64,000 nucleotides of DNA from UBA2330 sp049293015 (GCA_049293015.1 JBATSB010000084.1:5810-69809), one strand, 5' to 3'; shown: positions 15,518-24,848, counted from the first letter of the stretch. Translations and numbers: made by a program. The notes: a model not told the origin generated them from the letters alone.

Positions 15518-16867
15518 ATGGAAAATAATTTAAAAGAAAATATAACAGAAACTGATCTTAAGCAAAAGCTTATAAAAGAATTTCAGACTTTTGAATCCAA
15601 ACTTAACGGCGAAGCGTCAGGTAATTTTCATCAGATAAGAAAAGATGCAATTGCAGTCTTTGAAGAAATTGGATTTCCCGTTAAGAAAATGGAAGAGTGG
15701 AAATATACCAATCTAAAACCTTTGACGGATCATGACTTTCATTATCCCTTTGAAATTTCTTCTGAGATAAAAGCATCTGATATTGAAAAATATTTATTTG
15801 CAAAAGAAAATATTAATTTATTGGTTTTCATTAACGGAATTTTCAGCAGTGAATTATCAACTGTAATTTCGAATAATGAAAATATTTTCATCGGAAATAT
15901 TCATGAAGGCAGAAAACAGTATTCTGAAATATTCGAAAAGCATTTTTCAAAATATGCTGAATATAAAAACAGAAGTCTTGTAGCATTGAATACAGCTTTT
16001 TCAGGAGACGGTGCTTTTATTTACGTGAAAAAAAATACTGAATTGAAAGAGCCTGTACATATTCTTCACTTGAGTGATTCTGAAAAAGAAAATGTAATGT
16101 CACAACCAAGAAATTTATTTATTATAGAAGAGGGAAGTAAAGTTGAAATTGCAGAAGATTATTATTCTAAAGGTGAAAATTACAGTTTCTCAAATATGGT
16201 AACGGAAATTTTCTGCGGGAAAAATTCAAGGACAGGTCATTATAAAATTCAAAATGAGAACAGCAAAGGTTATCATGTCGGAATGACACAGGTGCATCAG
16301 GAGCGGGACAGCAATTATTCTAATACAACAATCTCTTGGGGAGGGTCGATCTTACGAAATGATCTTAATGCTTTATTTGACGGAGAAAATACTGAATCAC
16401 ATTTCTTTGGATTATATCTTCTTTCAGAAAAACAGCATGTAGATAATCATACTCTTGCCGATCATAAAATGCCGAACTGTTTCAGCAATGAATTATATAA
16501 AGGCATAATAGGCGGTAATGCAACAGGTGTCTTCAATGGTAAAATTATGGTAAGAGAAGATGCTCAGAAAACAAATGCTTATCAGTCAAACGGAAATATT
16601 TTACTGTCTGATGATGCGACTATTTATTCAAAGCCTCAGCTTGAAATTTTTGCTGATGATGTGAAATGCAGTCACGGAGCGACTTCAGGACAGCTTAATG
16701 AAAATGAAATGTTTTATATTAAATCCCGCGGTATAGGGGATAACGATGCAAAAAAACTTTTATTAAAGGCATTTGTCAGTGATGTAATAGACAGTATAAG
16801 AATTGATGAGTTTAGAAATTTGATCGAAGAAAAACTTGATACTAAACTTTCTGAACAACTGAAATAA
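15518..16867 (+). CDS. sufD: Fe-S cluster assembly protein SufD
   Basis: This 449-residue protein is homologous to SufB over its C-terminal beta-helix. It has the SufD marks EEWKYTNLKPL near residue 60, then AFSGDGAFIYVKKN, LADHKMPNCFSNELYKGI, NGKIMVREDAQKTNAYQ and CSHGATSGQLNENEMFYIKS near the C-terminus. The His in CSHGATSGQ is the usual SufD ligand next to the SufB Cys. SufD completes the SufBC2D scaffold and is needed for iron acquisition by it. It is 27 bp downstream of sufC and is followed by an unrelated secreted-protein gene instead of sufS. Confidence 0.95.
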   Translation: MENNLKENITETDLKQKLIKEFQTFESKLNGEASGNFHQIRKDAIAVFEEIGFPVKKMEEWKYTNLKPLTDHDFHYPFEISSEIKASDIEKYLFAKENINLLVFINGIFSSELSTVISNNENIFIGNIHEGRKQYSEIFEKHFSKYAEYKNRSLVALNTAFSGDGAFIYVKKNTELKEPVHILHLSDSEKENVMSQPRNLFIIEEGSKVEIAEDYYSKGENYSFSNMVTEIFCGKNSRTGHYKIQNENSKGYHVGMTQVHQERDSNYSNTTISWGGSILRNDLNALFDGENTESHFFGLYLLSEKQHVDNHTLADHKMPNCFSNELYKGIIGGNATGVFNGKIMVREDAQKTNAYQSNGNILLSDDATIYSKPQLEIFADDVKCSHGATSGQLNENEMFYIKSRGIGDNDAKKLLLKAFVSDVIDSIRIDEFRNLIEEKLDTKLSEQLK

Positions 16868-16910
16868 AAATTGATAAAGATAATTTAATGGTTTCAAGTA
16901 TTAATTACAT

Positions 16911-18215
16911 ATGACCAGAGTTTTTATGAAATTTTTTAAAGAAAAGATATTAATTATTTTCTTATTTATAATTTTGTTTTCGAATAACTCATTCTCTCAG
17001 ACTGGATGGATACATCAAAACTCAGGAAGTATAAGTTCCTTAACAGGAATTAGTTTTTTGGATTCAGACCTTGGATTTATATGCGGTTATAATGGAACAA
17101 TCCTTAAAACTTCGAATAGCGGATTAAACTGGGAAAATTTTCCGGTAGGTTTAAATGTTAATTATACATTTTCAATTAAATTTTTTAATCAGGATACAGG
17201 ATTTATAATTGCAGAATTAAATAGTAGTAGAAGGATATTGAAAACTACTAATGGCAGTATTAACTGGAATAGTTCGGGAAGTCATAGTGTTCTTATGATG
17301 TATTTCTTAAATTCAACAACCGGTTGGAGTGGATGGAATAATATATATAAAACAATTGATGCCGGAAATAACTGGATATATATGGGCAATTTAACGACAT
17401 CAACAACTATTAACAATATTTGGTTTGTAAATGAAAATACCGGCTTTGCCAGTGGTACTTATTATCAATCTATCAATCCTGAAATAAGCTTAACAGCAGG
17501 TAGAATTTTAAAGACAACTAATAGTGGATCAGATTGGAATATTGTTTTTATTACTGGTTTAGACCGAAATTATGCAAGTGATATATTTTTTGTAAACGAA
17601 ACTTCCGGATTTGCATTAGGCACAAACGGATTTAATCCCGCACAATCGTATCTTTTTAGTACATCAAATGCTGGTAGTAGCTGGACACAAACGATTCGAC
17701 CTACTGGAATGTCTTTTTTGCATTTTATAGATGACCAAACTGGGTGGATAGGCGGACAACAGGGAAATCTATATTATACTTCAAATGCAGGAATAAACTG
17801 GATTCAGCAATTAAGTAATATAAATGACCAACTTTTGGATATCGAAATGCTTGATCAAAATACAGGTTGGATAGTCGGAATTTCCGGGCTAATTCTCAAA
17901 ACTACAAACGGTGGTACGACCTGGATAAATACGGTTAGCACGGAAGTGCCGAATGAGTTTAAACTAAGTCAAAATTATCCGAATCCGTTTAATCCTGTTA
18001 CTAAGATAGGATTTGATGTTCAGAAAACATCATTAATGAAATTGAAAATATTTAATTTACTCGGAAAAGAAGTTTCTGAATTAGTAAACGGACAATTAAA
18101 TCCTGGTAAGTATGAAGTAAGCTTCGATGCAGGTAATTATGAAAGCGGGATATATTTTTATAGATTAGAAACTGAAAATTTTTCACAAACTAAAAGAATG
18201 ATTTTATTAAAATAG
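16911..18215 (+). CDS. T9SS-secreted YCF48/BNR-type beta-propeller protein
   Basis: This 434-residue protein has an N-terminal signal peptide (IIFLFIILFSNNSFSQ). ATG at 16926 is an alternative start that would shorten it by five residues. Six to seven repeats follow of the type LDSDLGFICGYNGTILKTSNSGLNW, typical of the photosystem-II stability factor (YCF48-like)/BNR propellers. The last 80 residues are a T9SS sorting domain (LSQNYPNPFNP, GKEVSELV, SGIYFYRLE, KRMILLK). It should be exported through the outer membrane and attached or released. It splits the suf operon between sufD and sufS, and its TAG stop lies one base before the sufS start, so it is presumably on the suf transcript. No link to Fe-S assembly is apparent. 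Confidence 0.85.
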   Translation: MTRVFMKFFKEKILIIFLFIILFSNNSFSQTGWIHQNSGSISSLTGISFLDSDLGFICGYNGTILKTSNSGLNWENFPVGLNVNYTFSIKFFNQDTGFIIAELNSSRRILKTTNGSINWNSSGSHSVLMMYFLNSTTGWSGWNNIYKTIDAGNNWIYMGNLTTSTTINNIWFVNENTGFASGTYYQSINPEISLTAGRILKTTNSGSDWNIVFITGLDRNYASDIFFVNETSGFALGTNGFNPAQSYLFSTSNAGSSWTQTIRPTGMSFLHFIDDQTGWIGGQQGNLYYTSNAGINWIQQLSNINDQLLDIEMLDQNTGWIVGISGLILKTTNGGTTWINTVSTEVPNEFKLSQNYPNPFNPVTKIGFDVQKTSLMKLKIFNLLGKEVSELVNGQLNPGKYEVSFDAGNYESGIYFYRLETENFSQTKRMILLK

Positions 18216-18216
18216 A

Positions 18217-19467
18217 TTGGATACAATAAATTTAAATACCGAAACAAATACTAACATTATAAATCTCCGAAAAGAATTTCCTATCCTTGATCAGACTTTA
18301 AACGGAAAGCCACTTATCTATTTTGATAACGCTGCAACTTCTCAAAAGCCACTTTCAGTTATAAATACAATTTCAGATTATTATGAAACGATCAACAGCA
18401 ACGTTCACAGAGGCATTCATACATTAAGTGAACGTGCAACCGAAGCTTATGAAAATTCACGCGAGAAAGCACGTAATTTTATAAATGCCGAAAGTAAAAA
18501 TGAAATTGTATTTGTAAAAGGTACAACGGAAGGAATTAATCTTGTTGCATCGACATTTGGGAATATGATTATAGAGGAAGGTGACGAGATAATTATTTCT
18601 CAGATGGAACATCATTCAAACATGGTTCCCTGGCAGAATCTTTGCAGTCAGAAAAAAGCTGAGCTGAAATATATTCCTGTTAATGACGAAGGCGAATTGA
18701 GATTAGATGAATTTAAAGAGATGATAAATGAAAAGACAAAATTAATTTCTGTCGTTTATATTTCAAATTCACTTGGAACAGTAAATCCAGTAAAGGAAAT
18801 AATTGAGATCGCTCATTCACAAAAAATACCTGTAGTTTTAGATGCTGCACAGGCAGCTCCGCATCTGAAGCTGGACGTGAAAGATCTTGACTGCGATTTC
18901 ATGGCATTCTCAGGTCATAAAATGTATGGACCTACCGGAATTGGAATTCTATATGGAAAGGAAAAACATCTTGAGAAAATGCCGCCTTATCAGTACGGCG
19001 GTGAAATGATCAAATCAGTTTCTTATACAAATACAGAATTTAATGTACTGCCTTATAAATTTGAAGCAGGAACTCCGGATATTTCAGGAGCTATAGGTCT
19101 TGGTGCTGCAATTGATTTTATAGAAAGTCTCGGTCATGAAAATATTCATAATGCTGAAATGGAACTTCTTGATCATGCGAATAAATTATTTTCAGACATT
19201 GGAGGAATAAGAATTATTGGTACAGCAAAAAATAAAACAAGTGTGATATCTTTTTTAATAAATGGCGTTCATCCCTACGATACAGGTTCAATCCTTGACA
19301 ATCTCGGCATTGCAGTAAGGACGGGCTTTCATTGTACACAGCCGCTTATAGAGGAGAGATTTAAACTTCCCGGAACTGTACGTGCTTCTTTTGCAGTGTA
19401 TAATACTTTGGAAGAAATAGATGTGCTGGCAAAAGGTTTAGAAAAAGTAAAAACAATGTTATTATGA
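18217..19467 (+). CDS. sufS: Group II cysteine desulfurase SufS
   Basis: This 416-residue PLP enzyme removes sulfur from cysteine and passes it to SufE. Visible markers are YFDNAATSQKP (33-43), EHHSNMVPW (131-139), the PLP-binding Lys235 in FSGHKMYGPTG, and the catalytic Cys373 in RTGFHCTQPL. The start is a TTG at 18217, one base after the stop of the secreted-protein gene; no ATG upstream of the conserved N-terminus exists, and TTG gives the expected length. This unusual start may result from insertion of the preceding gene. The 3' end overlaps sufE by 4 bp (ATGA), showing translational coupling. Confidence 0.95.
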   Translation: MDTINLNTETNTNIINLRKEFPILDQTLNGKPLIYFDNAATSQKPLSVINTISDYYETINSNVHRGIHTLSERATEAYENSREKARNFINAESKNEIVFVKGTTEGINLVASTFGNMIIEEGDEIIISQMEHHSNMVPWQNLCSQKKAELKYIPVNDEGELRLDEFKEMINEKTKLISVVYISNSLGTVNPVKEIIEIAHSQKIPVVLDAAQAAPHLKLDVKDLDCDFMAFSGHKMYGPTGIGILYGKEKHLEKMPPYQYGGEMIKSVSYTNTEFNVLPYKFEAGTPDISGAIGLGAAIDFIESLGHENIHNAEMELLDHANKLFSDIGGIRIIGTAKNKTSVISFLINGVHPYDTGSILDNLGIAVRTGFHCTQPLIEERFKLPGTVRASFAVYNTLEEIDVLAKGLEKVKTMLL

Positions 19468-19901
19468 TAAAAGATATGAATATAAAAGAAAGAGAAGAAA
19501 GTATAGTAGAAGATTTCAGTTTATTTGAAGACTGGATGATGAAGTATGAATACATTATCGAGCTAGGGAAAAATCTTCCGATGATCGATGAAAAGTTTAA
19601 GAATGAATCATATGAAGTAAAAGGATGTCAGTCGAAAGTCTGGCTGAATGCAGAGATGAAAGACGGATTGCTTTATTTTAAAGCTGACAGTGATGCTGTG
19701 ATTACAAAAGGAATTATCTCGCTTCTGATAAAAGTATTATCCGGAAATAAACCTGAGGATATTGTAAATGCGGATATGAATTTTATAAATGAGATCGGAC
19801 TGAAAGAACATCTTTCACCCAACAGGGCAAACGGATTGACAGCTATGATAAATTATATGAAAAAATTTGCTTTAACTTATTCAGGACAAAATGTTAACTA
19901 A
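19464..19901 (+). CDS. sufE: Sulfur acceptor protein SufE
   Basis: This 145-residue protein has the active Cys55 in YEVKGCQSKVWL, which takes persulfide from SufS and relays it to SufB. Other family segments are the N-terminal FSLFEDWMMKYEYIIELGK and the C-terminal LSPNRANGLTAMINYMK. The ATG overlaps the sufS stop. An alternative start at codon 5 (MNIKE) is possible, but the overlap favours the first. The 3' end overlaps the next gene by 11 bp. Confidence 0.93.
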   Translation: MIKDMNIKEREESIVEDFSLFEDWMMKYEYIIELGKNLPMIDEKFKNESYEVKGCQSKVWLNAEMKDGLLYFKADSDAVITKGIISLLIKVLSGNKPEDIVNADMNFINEIGLKEHLSPNRANGLTAMINYMKKFALTYSGQNVN

Positions 19902-20448
19902 ATTAAAAAAACTTTTTTCGAAAGAAGAAAATAAGGATTTAAAAAATACGAATGGTACCGGAAATATTGAGAATGATATGAATCCTGAAGTAATAACTTC
20001 ACAGGAAAACAAAGATATTGTTAATGATCCGAAAGAAATTAAAAAAGATATAGAAATAGATGACAATGGAAATGTGAAGGTTGTAGATTTTAAAGAGGAA
20101 ATAGAAACTGAAGAAAGTAAAAAGGAAAAAGAAAGATTAAAGATCGAGACAATAAAAGAGGAAGTTATAAAAGTTCTCAAAACATGTTATGACCCTGAGA
20201 TTCCTGTGGACGTGTGGGAGCTGGGTCTGATCTATGATGTTGTACCAGCCTTAAATGGTGATGTACTTATCACAATGACACTGACTTCTCCGTCATGTCC
20301 GGTTGCAGGTATTCTGCCAGGCGAGATCGAGCAGAAAGTAAGAGAGCATCCGATGGTAAATGAAAGCAAAGTCGTACTCACATTCGATCCGCCGTGGGGT
20401 CAGAGTATGATGAGTGAAGTAGCAAAGCTCGAGCTTGGATTTTTGTAG
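19891..20448 (+). CDS. SufT-like DUF59 (MIP18-family) Fe-S maturation protein
   Basis: This 185-residue protein has a highly charged N-terminal half of about 85 residues (many Glu, Lys, Asp, Asn), probably disordered. A DUF59/MIP18 domain follows: CYDPEIPVDVWELGLIY (residues 99-115), TLTSPSCPVAG with the conserved Cys136, and FDPPWGQSMMSE. In bacteria this family (SufT) helps mature or deliver Fe-S clusters and is usually encoded in suf operons, as here. The acidic extension is longer than in the typical 100-residue family member. It overlaps sufE by 11 bp, so it is coupled. Confidence 0.88.
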   Translation: MLTKLKKLFSKEENKDLKNTNGTGNIENDMNPEVITSQENKDIVNDPKEIKKDIEIDDNGNVKVVDFKEEIETEESKKEKERLKIETIKEEVIKVLKTCYDPEIPVDVWELGLIYDVVPALNGDVLITMTLTSPSCPVAGILPGEIEQKVREHPMVNESKVVLTFDPPWGQSMMSEVAKLELGFL

Positions 20449-20514
20449 TAGAATCTATTCTTGTCATACCATTCATTTTTTTCTAATAACCAATCAGATA
20501 TAACTAAATATTCT

Positions 20515-21600
20515 ATGTCCATAAAATTATACGATCTTAAAGTCGCAAAAAAAACTTTTCTTAATAAAGAGGCTGTAAAAATAGAGCTTGAGATTCCTTC
20601 TTCTTTAAAAGAGATATTCGAATATAAACAAGGTCAGTTTCTCTCAGTACAGATCAGCATTGACGGCAAGGATTATCGTCGTGAATATTCTTTATGCAGT
20701 TCACCTCATTCTGAAAATACTTATGAGATAGCATCAAAAAATGTAAAGGATGGTATTGTATCAAATTACTTTTTTAACAATTTAAAAGAAGGAGATACAA
20801 TATTATCGTATCCGCCACAGGGAAAATTTTTTACTGAACTGAATCCACGGAATAAAAAAAATTATGTGATGATTGCAGGTGGCAGCGGCATTACTCCGGT
20901 AATCTCAATAATCAAATCAGTTCTTTATGCAGAGCCGGAAAGTCATGTGATTCTTTATTATGGAAATAATTCTGAAGATGTCATAATGTTTAAAGATGAA
21001 TTAGATGAACTACAAAACAAATACAGTGACAGATTTAAACTGAATCATACTGTAATGGAATCAGGTGCAGAATGGAATGGGATGAAGGGATTTATTAACA
21101 CGGCAGATCTTGATAAAATTTTAATTGATACTGATAATAAAGTTCAGCTCGAAAAGGAATTCTTTATCTGCGGTCCGGGAGAGATGATGGAGCTTGTAAA
21201 GAATCATCTCATTGAAAAAAATTACCCAAAGGAAAAAATTCACATCGAATATTTCGATGCACCGGTGAGTCCGAATCCTGTTGCACTTTCAGAAGATACA
21301 GAAGAAGTTAATGAAGAAAATATTAAAGACAGAAAAATTAAAGTAATTCTAAATGACAGTGAACATGAAGTGTTCGTTCCTGAAGGTTCAGTAATCCTTG
21401 ATGCTGTAATAGCTCAGGACCTTGATCCGCCATTCTCATGCAGAAGCGGGATCTGTACAACCTGCCGGGCAAAACTTTATTCAGGAAAAGTGAAAATGGA
21501 TGAGCGTGAAGGACTTTCGGATTCAGAAATTGATGACGGATATATACTTACATGTCAGTCGCATCCGCTGACTGATGATGTGAAATTAGAATACATGTAG
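20515..21600 (+). CDS. FAD/NAD(P)H reductase with C-terminal [2Fe-2S] ferredoxin domain
   Basis: 361 residues from ATG 20515. A TTG at 20461 would add 18 residues unrelated to the family, so I prefer ATG. The N-terminal part has the FAD motif REYSLCSSP. The middle has the NAD(P) motif MIAGGSGITPVISII and CGPGEMMELV. The C-terminal 95 residues are a plant-type ferredoxin with CRSGICTTC and a fourth Cys in ILTCQSHP. The domain order matches the reductase subunits of multicomponent oxygenases such as PaaE. Position right after the suf genes suggests it is co-transcribed, perhaps supplying electrons to a Fe-S or oxygenase partner; the substrate is unknown. Its last 50 bp are duplicated at 22187. 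Confidence 0.85.
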   Translation: MSIKLYDLKVAKKTFLNKEAVKIELEIPSSLKEIFEYKQGQFLSVQISIDGKDYRREYSLCSSPHSENTYEIASKNVKDGIVSNYFFNNLKEGDTILSYPPQGKFFTELNPRNKKNYVMIAGGSGITPVISIIKSVLYAEPESHVILYYGNNSEDVIMFKDELDELQNKYSDRFKLNHTVMESGAEWNGMKGFINTADLDKILIDTDNKVQLEKEFFICGPGEMMELVKNHLIEKNYPKEKIHIEYFDAPVSPNPVALSEDTEEVNEENIKDRKIKVILNDSEHEVFVPEGSVILDAVIAQDLDPPFSCRSGICTTCRAKLYSGKVKMDEREGLSDSEIDDGYILTCQSHPLTDDVKLEYM

Positions 21601-21708
21601 TTATTTCTAAAAGAATTATTTTTAGATTCTGAAACAACTTCATTTTAAAAGATGAGTTAATAGTTAGTAGTTAATAGTTAATAAAAAATTTCTACTAATT
21701 ATTTCGTC

Positions 21709-21741
21709 TCCACTGAGTCACGTGCTTTTCGGACTCTGCGG
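21709..21741. repeat. GC-rich hairpin repeat, copy A (degenerate)
   Basis: Degenerate left arm CACTGAGTC with right arm GACTCTGCGG. It belongs to a family of at least five copies in the window (also 21861, 22351, 22502, 40613). Confidence 0.7.
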
Positions 21742-21860
21742 GTAAATAGATGTTATAATTAGAAATTAAAAGTTTCATAAAAAGTAAGCTCATTATTCAT
21801 TTTATTACGAATTACGGGAAACGAATTACAAATTAAAAATCGCACATCAAAAAATCGTCT

Positions 21861-21892
21861 CCGCAGAGTCTCGCGCTCTTCGGACTCTGCGG
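21861..21892. repeat. GC-rich hairpin repeat, copy B
   Basis: A perfect 10-bp stem CCGCAGAGTC / GACTCTGCGG around a 12-base loop. The base composition contrasts sharply with the surroundings. Confidence 0.85.
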
Positions 21893-21903
21893 GTAAGGAC
21901 TAT

Positions 21904-22184
21904 TTACTTTACCAACGATAACTTTTTCGTCTGCACAAAATCTCCAAAACTCAATTTGTAAAAATAAACTCCGCTCGCAAGATCACTTCCATTGAATACA
22001 TTTGTGTAATATCCAGCTTCTTTAAATTCATTCACAATAGTCTTTACTTCTCTGCCTGAATTGTCAAAAATTCTCAAACTAACAAAACCATTTTCAGAAA
22101 GTCTGTAAGATATATTTGTAACAGGATTGAAAGGGTTAGGGTAGTTCTGTATTAGTTCGGTAGTAGAAGGAATTCCTATTATGA
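21904..22184 (-). pseudogene. Orphaned duplicate of a T9SS C-terminal sorting domain
   Basis: The reverse strand encodes GIPSTTELIQNYPNPFNPV through FVQTKKLSLVK. This corresponds to the last 95 residues of the intact FG-GAP gene at 22545..24548, with about ten substitutions. The frame extends to an ATG at 22203, but its first six residues come from the antisense of the duplicated oxidoreductase end. It therefore lacks a signal peptide and passenger, and is a by-product of the tandem duplication. Confidence 0.85.
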
Positions 22185-22186
22185 CT

Positions 22187-22239
22187 TTACATGTCAGTCG
22201 CATCCGCTGACGGATGATGTGAAGTTAGAATACATGTAG
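22187..22239 (+). pseudogene. Duplicated 3' end of the oxidoreductase gene
   Basis: The last 17 codons of the oxidoreductase (TCQSHPLTDDVKLEYM) with stop TAG at 22237..22239, carried over at the left edge of the second duplication unit. It has no start and no upstream part. Confidence 0.85.
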
Positions 22240-22350
22240 TTATTTCTAAAAGATTTATTCTTTAGATTCCGAAACAACTTCAATTTAAAAGATGAGTTAA
22301 TAGTTAGTAGTTAATAGTTAATAAATTAATTTCTAATACCTATTTCGTCT

Positions 22351-22382
22351 CCGCAGAGTCACGTGCATTTCGGACTCTGCGG
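22351..22382. repeat. GC-rich hairpin repeat, copy C
   Basis: Stem CCGCAGAGTC / GACTCTGCGG, loop with ACGTGCATTTCG. It is the counterpart of copy A in the second duplication unit, and is intact here. Confidence 0.85.
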
Positions 22383-22501
22383 GTAAATAGATGTTATAAT
22401 TAGAAATTAAAAGTTTCATAAAAAGTAAGCTCATTATTCATTTTATTACGAATTACAGGAAACGAATTGCAAATTAAAAATCGCACATCGAGAAATCGTT
22501 T

Positions 22502-22533
22502 CCGCAGAGTCTCGCGCTCTTCGGACTCTGCGG
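22502..22533. repeat. GC-rich hairpin repeat, copy D
   Basis: Stem CCGCAGAGTC / GACTCTGCGG, identical in the loop to copy B. It lies 12 bp beyond the stop of the reverse-strand FG-GAP gene, where a transcription terminator would be expected. Confidence 0.85.
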
Positions 22534-22544
22534 GTAAGAGCTAT

Positions 22545-24548
22545 TTACTTCACCAACGATAATTTTTTCGTCTGCACAAAATCCCCAAAACTCAATTTAT
22601 AAAAATAAACCCCGCTTGCAAGATCACTTCCGTTGAATATGTCAGTGTAATATCCCGCCTGTTTAAATTCATTCACAAGAGTCTTTACTTCTCTGCCTGA
22701 GTTGTCGAAAATTCTCAAAGTCACAAAACCATTCTCAGATAATCTGTATGAAATATATGTAACAGGATTGAATGGGTTTGGATAGTTTTGGAGAAGTTCT
22801 GATGTTTTGGGAATTCCAATTACGACTTCATTTGAAAGTTCATGATATTCAAAATTACCATTAAAGTCTATCTGCTTAAGTCTGTATTTGTATTTTCCTG
22901 ATGCGAGATCTTTATCATCATAAGAATAATTTTTTTCAGTACTTGAATTTCCTGTGCCATTTATAAAATCAACTTTCTTCCAGACTTCCTGAACTTCATT
23001 TGAATTTTCAGTTCTCTGAATTTCAAAACCTGAATTATTTTGTTCCTGTGAGGTAGTCCAGTTTAGTTTTACTGAATTTAGATTTATGCTTGATGTGAAA
23101 GAAGAAAGTTCAACTGGTAAAGGTGAATCGCCGTTGAGTAATATAGCAATTTCACCAGTGTTATATTCTTTTATTGCAATATCAATATCACCATCATTAT
23201 CATAATCTCCAAATGCTGAACTTGCATCATAACTTAAATTATTTTGAATATTTTGAGAAAAGCTACCATCTCCGTTATTTATGTATTGAATTATACTTGA
23301 CCCTCTGATATTTACAAAAAAGTCAATATAATTATCACCATTAAAATCTGCATCCATAGAATTCCAGAAACTTGAGAAGCTTCCATTAAAAATTAATGAT
23401 CCGTTACCAGGATTATTTAAAATAACTTCTGATGAAATTACATCTATATATCCATCATTATTATTATCAAAACTTTTACTATCTTTTAAAAAAAGTATAA
23501 ACGAAGATGTAGATGAAGAATGTTTATTGTAAAAAAATTGAGTTGAGAATTTACCTATACCATTATTATTGAACTTATGAAAACTTCTGCAGAGATCAAA
23601 CCCTGTAATACCACCTCCACTTCTAACTCCATTTATTCCGATAAGGTCTAAAGAACCGTCATTATTAAAGTCGTCTATCATAACTCTATCAGAATAATTT
23701 GTAACAGAATTACAGTTATTTGAAATTTGATAAACTGTATCAATAGCAGAATGACCATTTGAATTTTTTATAATAATTACTTCATTTCCGGTTTGTTGAG
23801 AAACATATACCATATCAAAAAAACCGTCACCATTTAAATCGCCAATGGATCCGTTCAATCCGGGATATGATGTAGTTTGAATAAAATTACCATCACCATT
23901 GTTTTTAAATAAATAAGTTACATTATTCAATGTTGACTGTATATCAAGATCTCCGTCATTGTCAAAATCAGCCATAACAGGAATTCCTGACAAGCTTAAT
24001 GTTGAGTATAAAGTAAATACGGCATTTCCATTATTTTTATAAATTTTATCATTAATAAGCAGATCTAAATCACTGTCGCCATCAACATCTCCGGATAAAA
24101 TGTAATCTGCTGTCGAAAATATACCGGAAGTTTTTGTAAAGAAAGCAGTCCCACCAAGTGCTTTAGTCCTAAATGAATATACAAAAGAAGAGATACTTTG
24201 ATTAGAAATAGTCTTTATCCCCGAAGTCAAAGTTACACTGATCTTTTCTCCATTCTTGAATTCATCCATAGTATTTATAGTAAGCGTGTTTGCAACTGAA
24301 TTAAAATCCAATGAGACAGTCATCAGTCCAGTCTGATATCCAAAGACTTTTACATTCGCTGCAGTCATTGTCGAGCCATTCATGACTTGTTCGAATGTAA
24401 TGACAATGTCGGATGATTTAACTACGCTGTTTGCATTCAATGTAGGGGATACTGAGTTTATGAACTGGTTTATTGGTGTGGAGAAAGTACTTGAAGAAAA
24501 TAAAATACTTATTGCTAAAAATGATATTACTTTGTATAGCTTTTTCAT
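22545..24548 (-). CDS. T9SS-secreted FG-GAP/VCBS repeat protein
   Basis: This 667-residue protein has a signal peptide (LYKVISFLAISILFSSSTFS). It is followed by an Ig-like domain of SbsA type (residues about 32-130: SVSPTLNANSVVKSSDIVITFEQVMNGSTM). Next come five or more FG-GAP/VCBS repeats with calcium-binding-like DxDxDGxxD motifs (GDVDGDSDLDLLI, ADFDNDGDLDI, GDLNGDGFFDMVY, GDYDNDGDIDI). The end has a fibronectin-like segment (ELSSFTSSINLNSVKLNWTTSQEQN) and the sorting domain LLQNYPNPFNPVTYISY...LSLVK. Likely an extracellular or surface protein; no enzymatic motif. A 7-copy AAGC tract lies about 95 bp upstream of the start, and its 3' end was duplicated (21904). Confidence 0.88.
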   Translation of the reverse strand: MKKLYKVISFLAISILFSSSTFSTPINQFINSVSPTLNANSVVKSSDIVITFEQVMNGSTMTAANVKVFGYQTGLMTVSLDFNSVANTLTINTMDEFKNGEKISVTLTSGIKTISNQSISSFVYSFRTKALGGTAFFTKTSGIFSTADYILSGDVDGDSDLDLLINDKIYKNNGNAVFTLYSTLSLSGIPVMADFDNDGDLDIQSTLNNVTYLFKNNGDGNFIQTTSYPGLNGSIGDLNGDGFFDMVYVSQQTGNEVIIIKNSNGHSAIDTVYQISNNCNSVTNYSDRVMIDDFNNDGSLDLIGINGVRSGGGITGFDLCRSFHKFNNNGIGKFSTQFFYNKHSSSTSSFILFLKDSKSFDNNNDGYIDVISSEVILNNPGNGSLIFNGSFSSFWNSMDADFNGDNYIDFFVNIRGSSIIQYINNGDGSFSQNIQNNLSYDASSAFGDYDNDGDIDIAIKEYNTGEIAILLNGDSPLPVELSSFTSSINLNSVKLNWTTSQEQNNSGFEIQRTENSNEVQEVWKKVDFINGTGNSSTEKNYSYDDKDLASGKYKYRLKQIDFNGNFEYHELSNEVVIGIPKTSELLQNYPNPFNPVTYISYRLSENGFVTLRIFDNSGREVKTLVNEFKQAGYYTDIFNGSDLASGVYFYKLSFGDFVQTKKLSLVK

Positions 24549-24641
24549 AAATTACCTCCTGAATTATGAAGCGTTAAATTGTTAAGATCATTTTTTGAAA
24601 ATATTGAATTGCTACAGGATTGAGAAAGATTGTTGATGTTT

Positions 24642-24672
<31 letters not shown>

Positions 24673-24780
24673 CTTTTGAGTGGGTAAATGGATTTCCATA
24701 ATTACTCCTTATTAAGTTTTTTTAAAACTTAAACTATTGAATTAAATAAAACAAGACCCGGAAAAGTGTCTCTGAAGAAA

Positions 24781-24848
24781 GTTAATAGCTAGCAGTTAAT
24801 AGTTAACAAAATAATTGATTACTAACTATTAACTACTAACTATTAATT
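24781..24848. repeat. AT-rich hairpin of the TTAATAGTTAG repeat
   Basis: Left arm TTAATAGCTAGCAGTTAATA and right arm, in reverse complement, TTAATAGTTAGTAGTTAATA. The arms match at 22 of 25 positions over the full arm. Single-arm versions (GTTAATAGTTAGTAGTTAAT) occur at 21657 and 22297. The hairpin overlaps the stop of the GNAT gene at 24843, so it may terminate that transcript. Confidence 0.75.

Larger units (their letters stand above)
21548..22826. repeat. Tandem duplication of a 639-bp segment
   Basis: Unit 1 (21548..22184) and unit 2 (22187..22826) match over nearly their whole length with scattered substitutions. Each runs from the last codons of the oxidoreductase gene, through two GC-rich hairpins, into the reverse-strand T9SS sorting domain. 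The offset is 639 bp at the left end (CATGTCAG at 21551 and 22190) and similar at the right. Substitutions show the event is not recent. Confidence 0.93.

Noticed and set aside
20461..20514. TTG start extending the oxidoreductase by 18 residues
   Set aside because: The extension is not family-like, and ATG at 20515 fits the conserved N-terminus.
21904..22203. 99-residue protein with T9SS sorting domain as an independent gene
   Set aside because: Its first residues come from antisense of the duplicated oxidoreductase end; no signal peptide. Treated as a duplication by-product.
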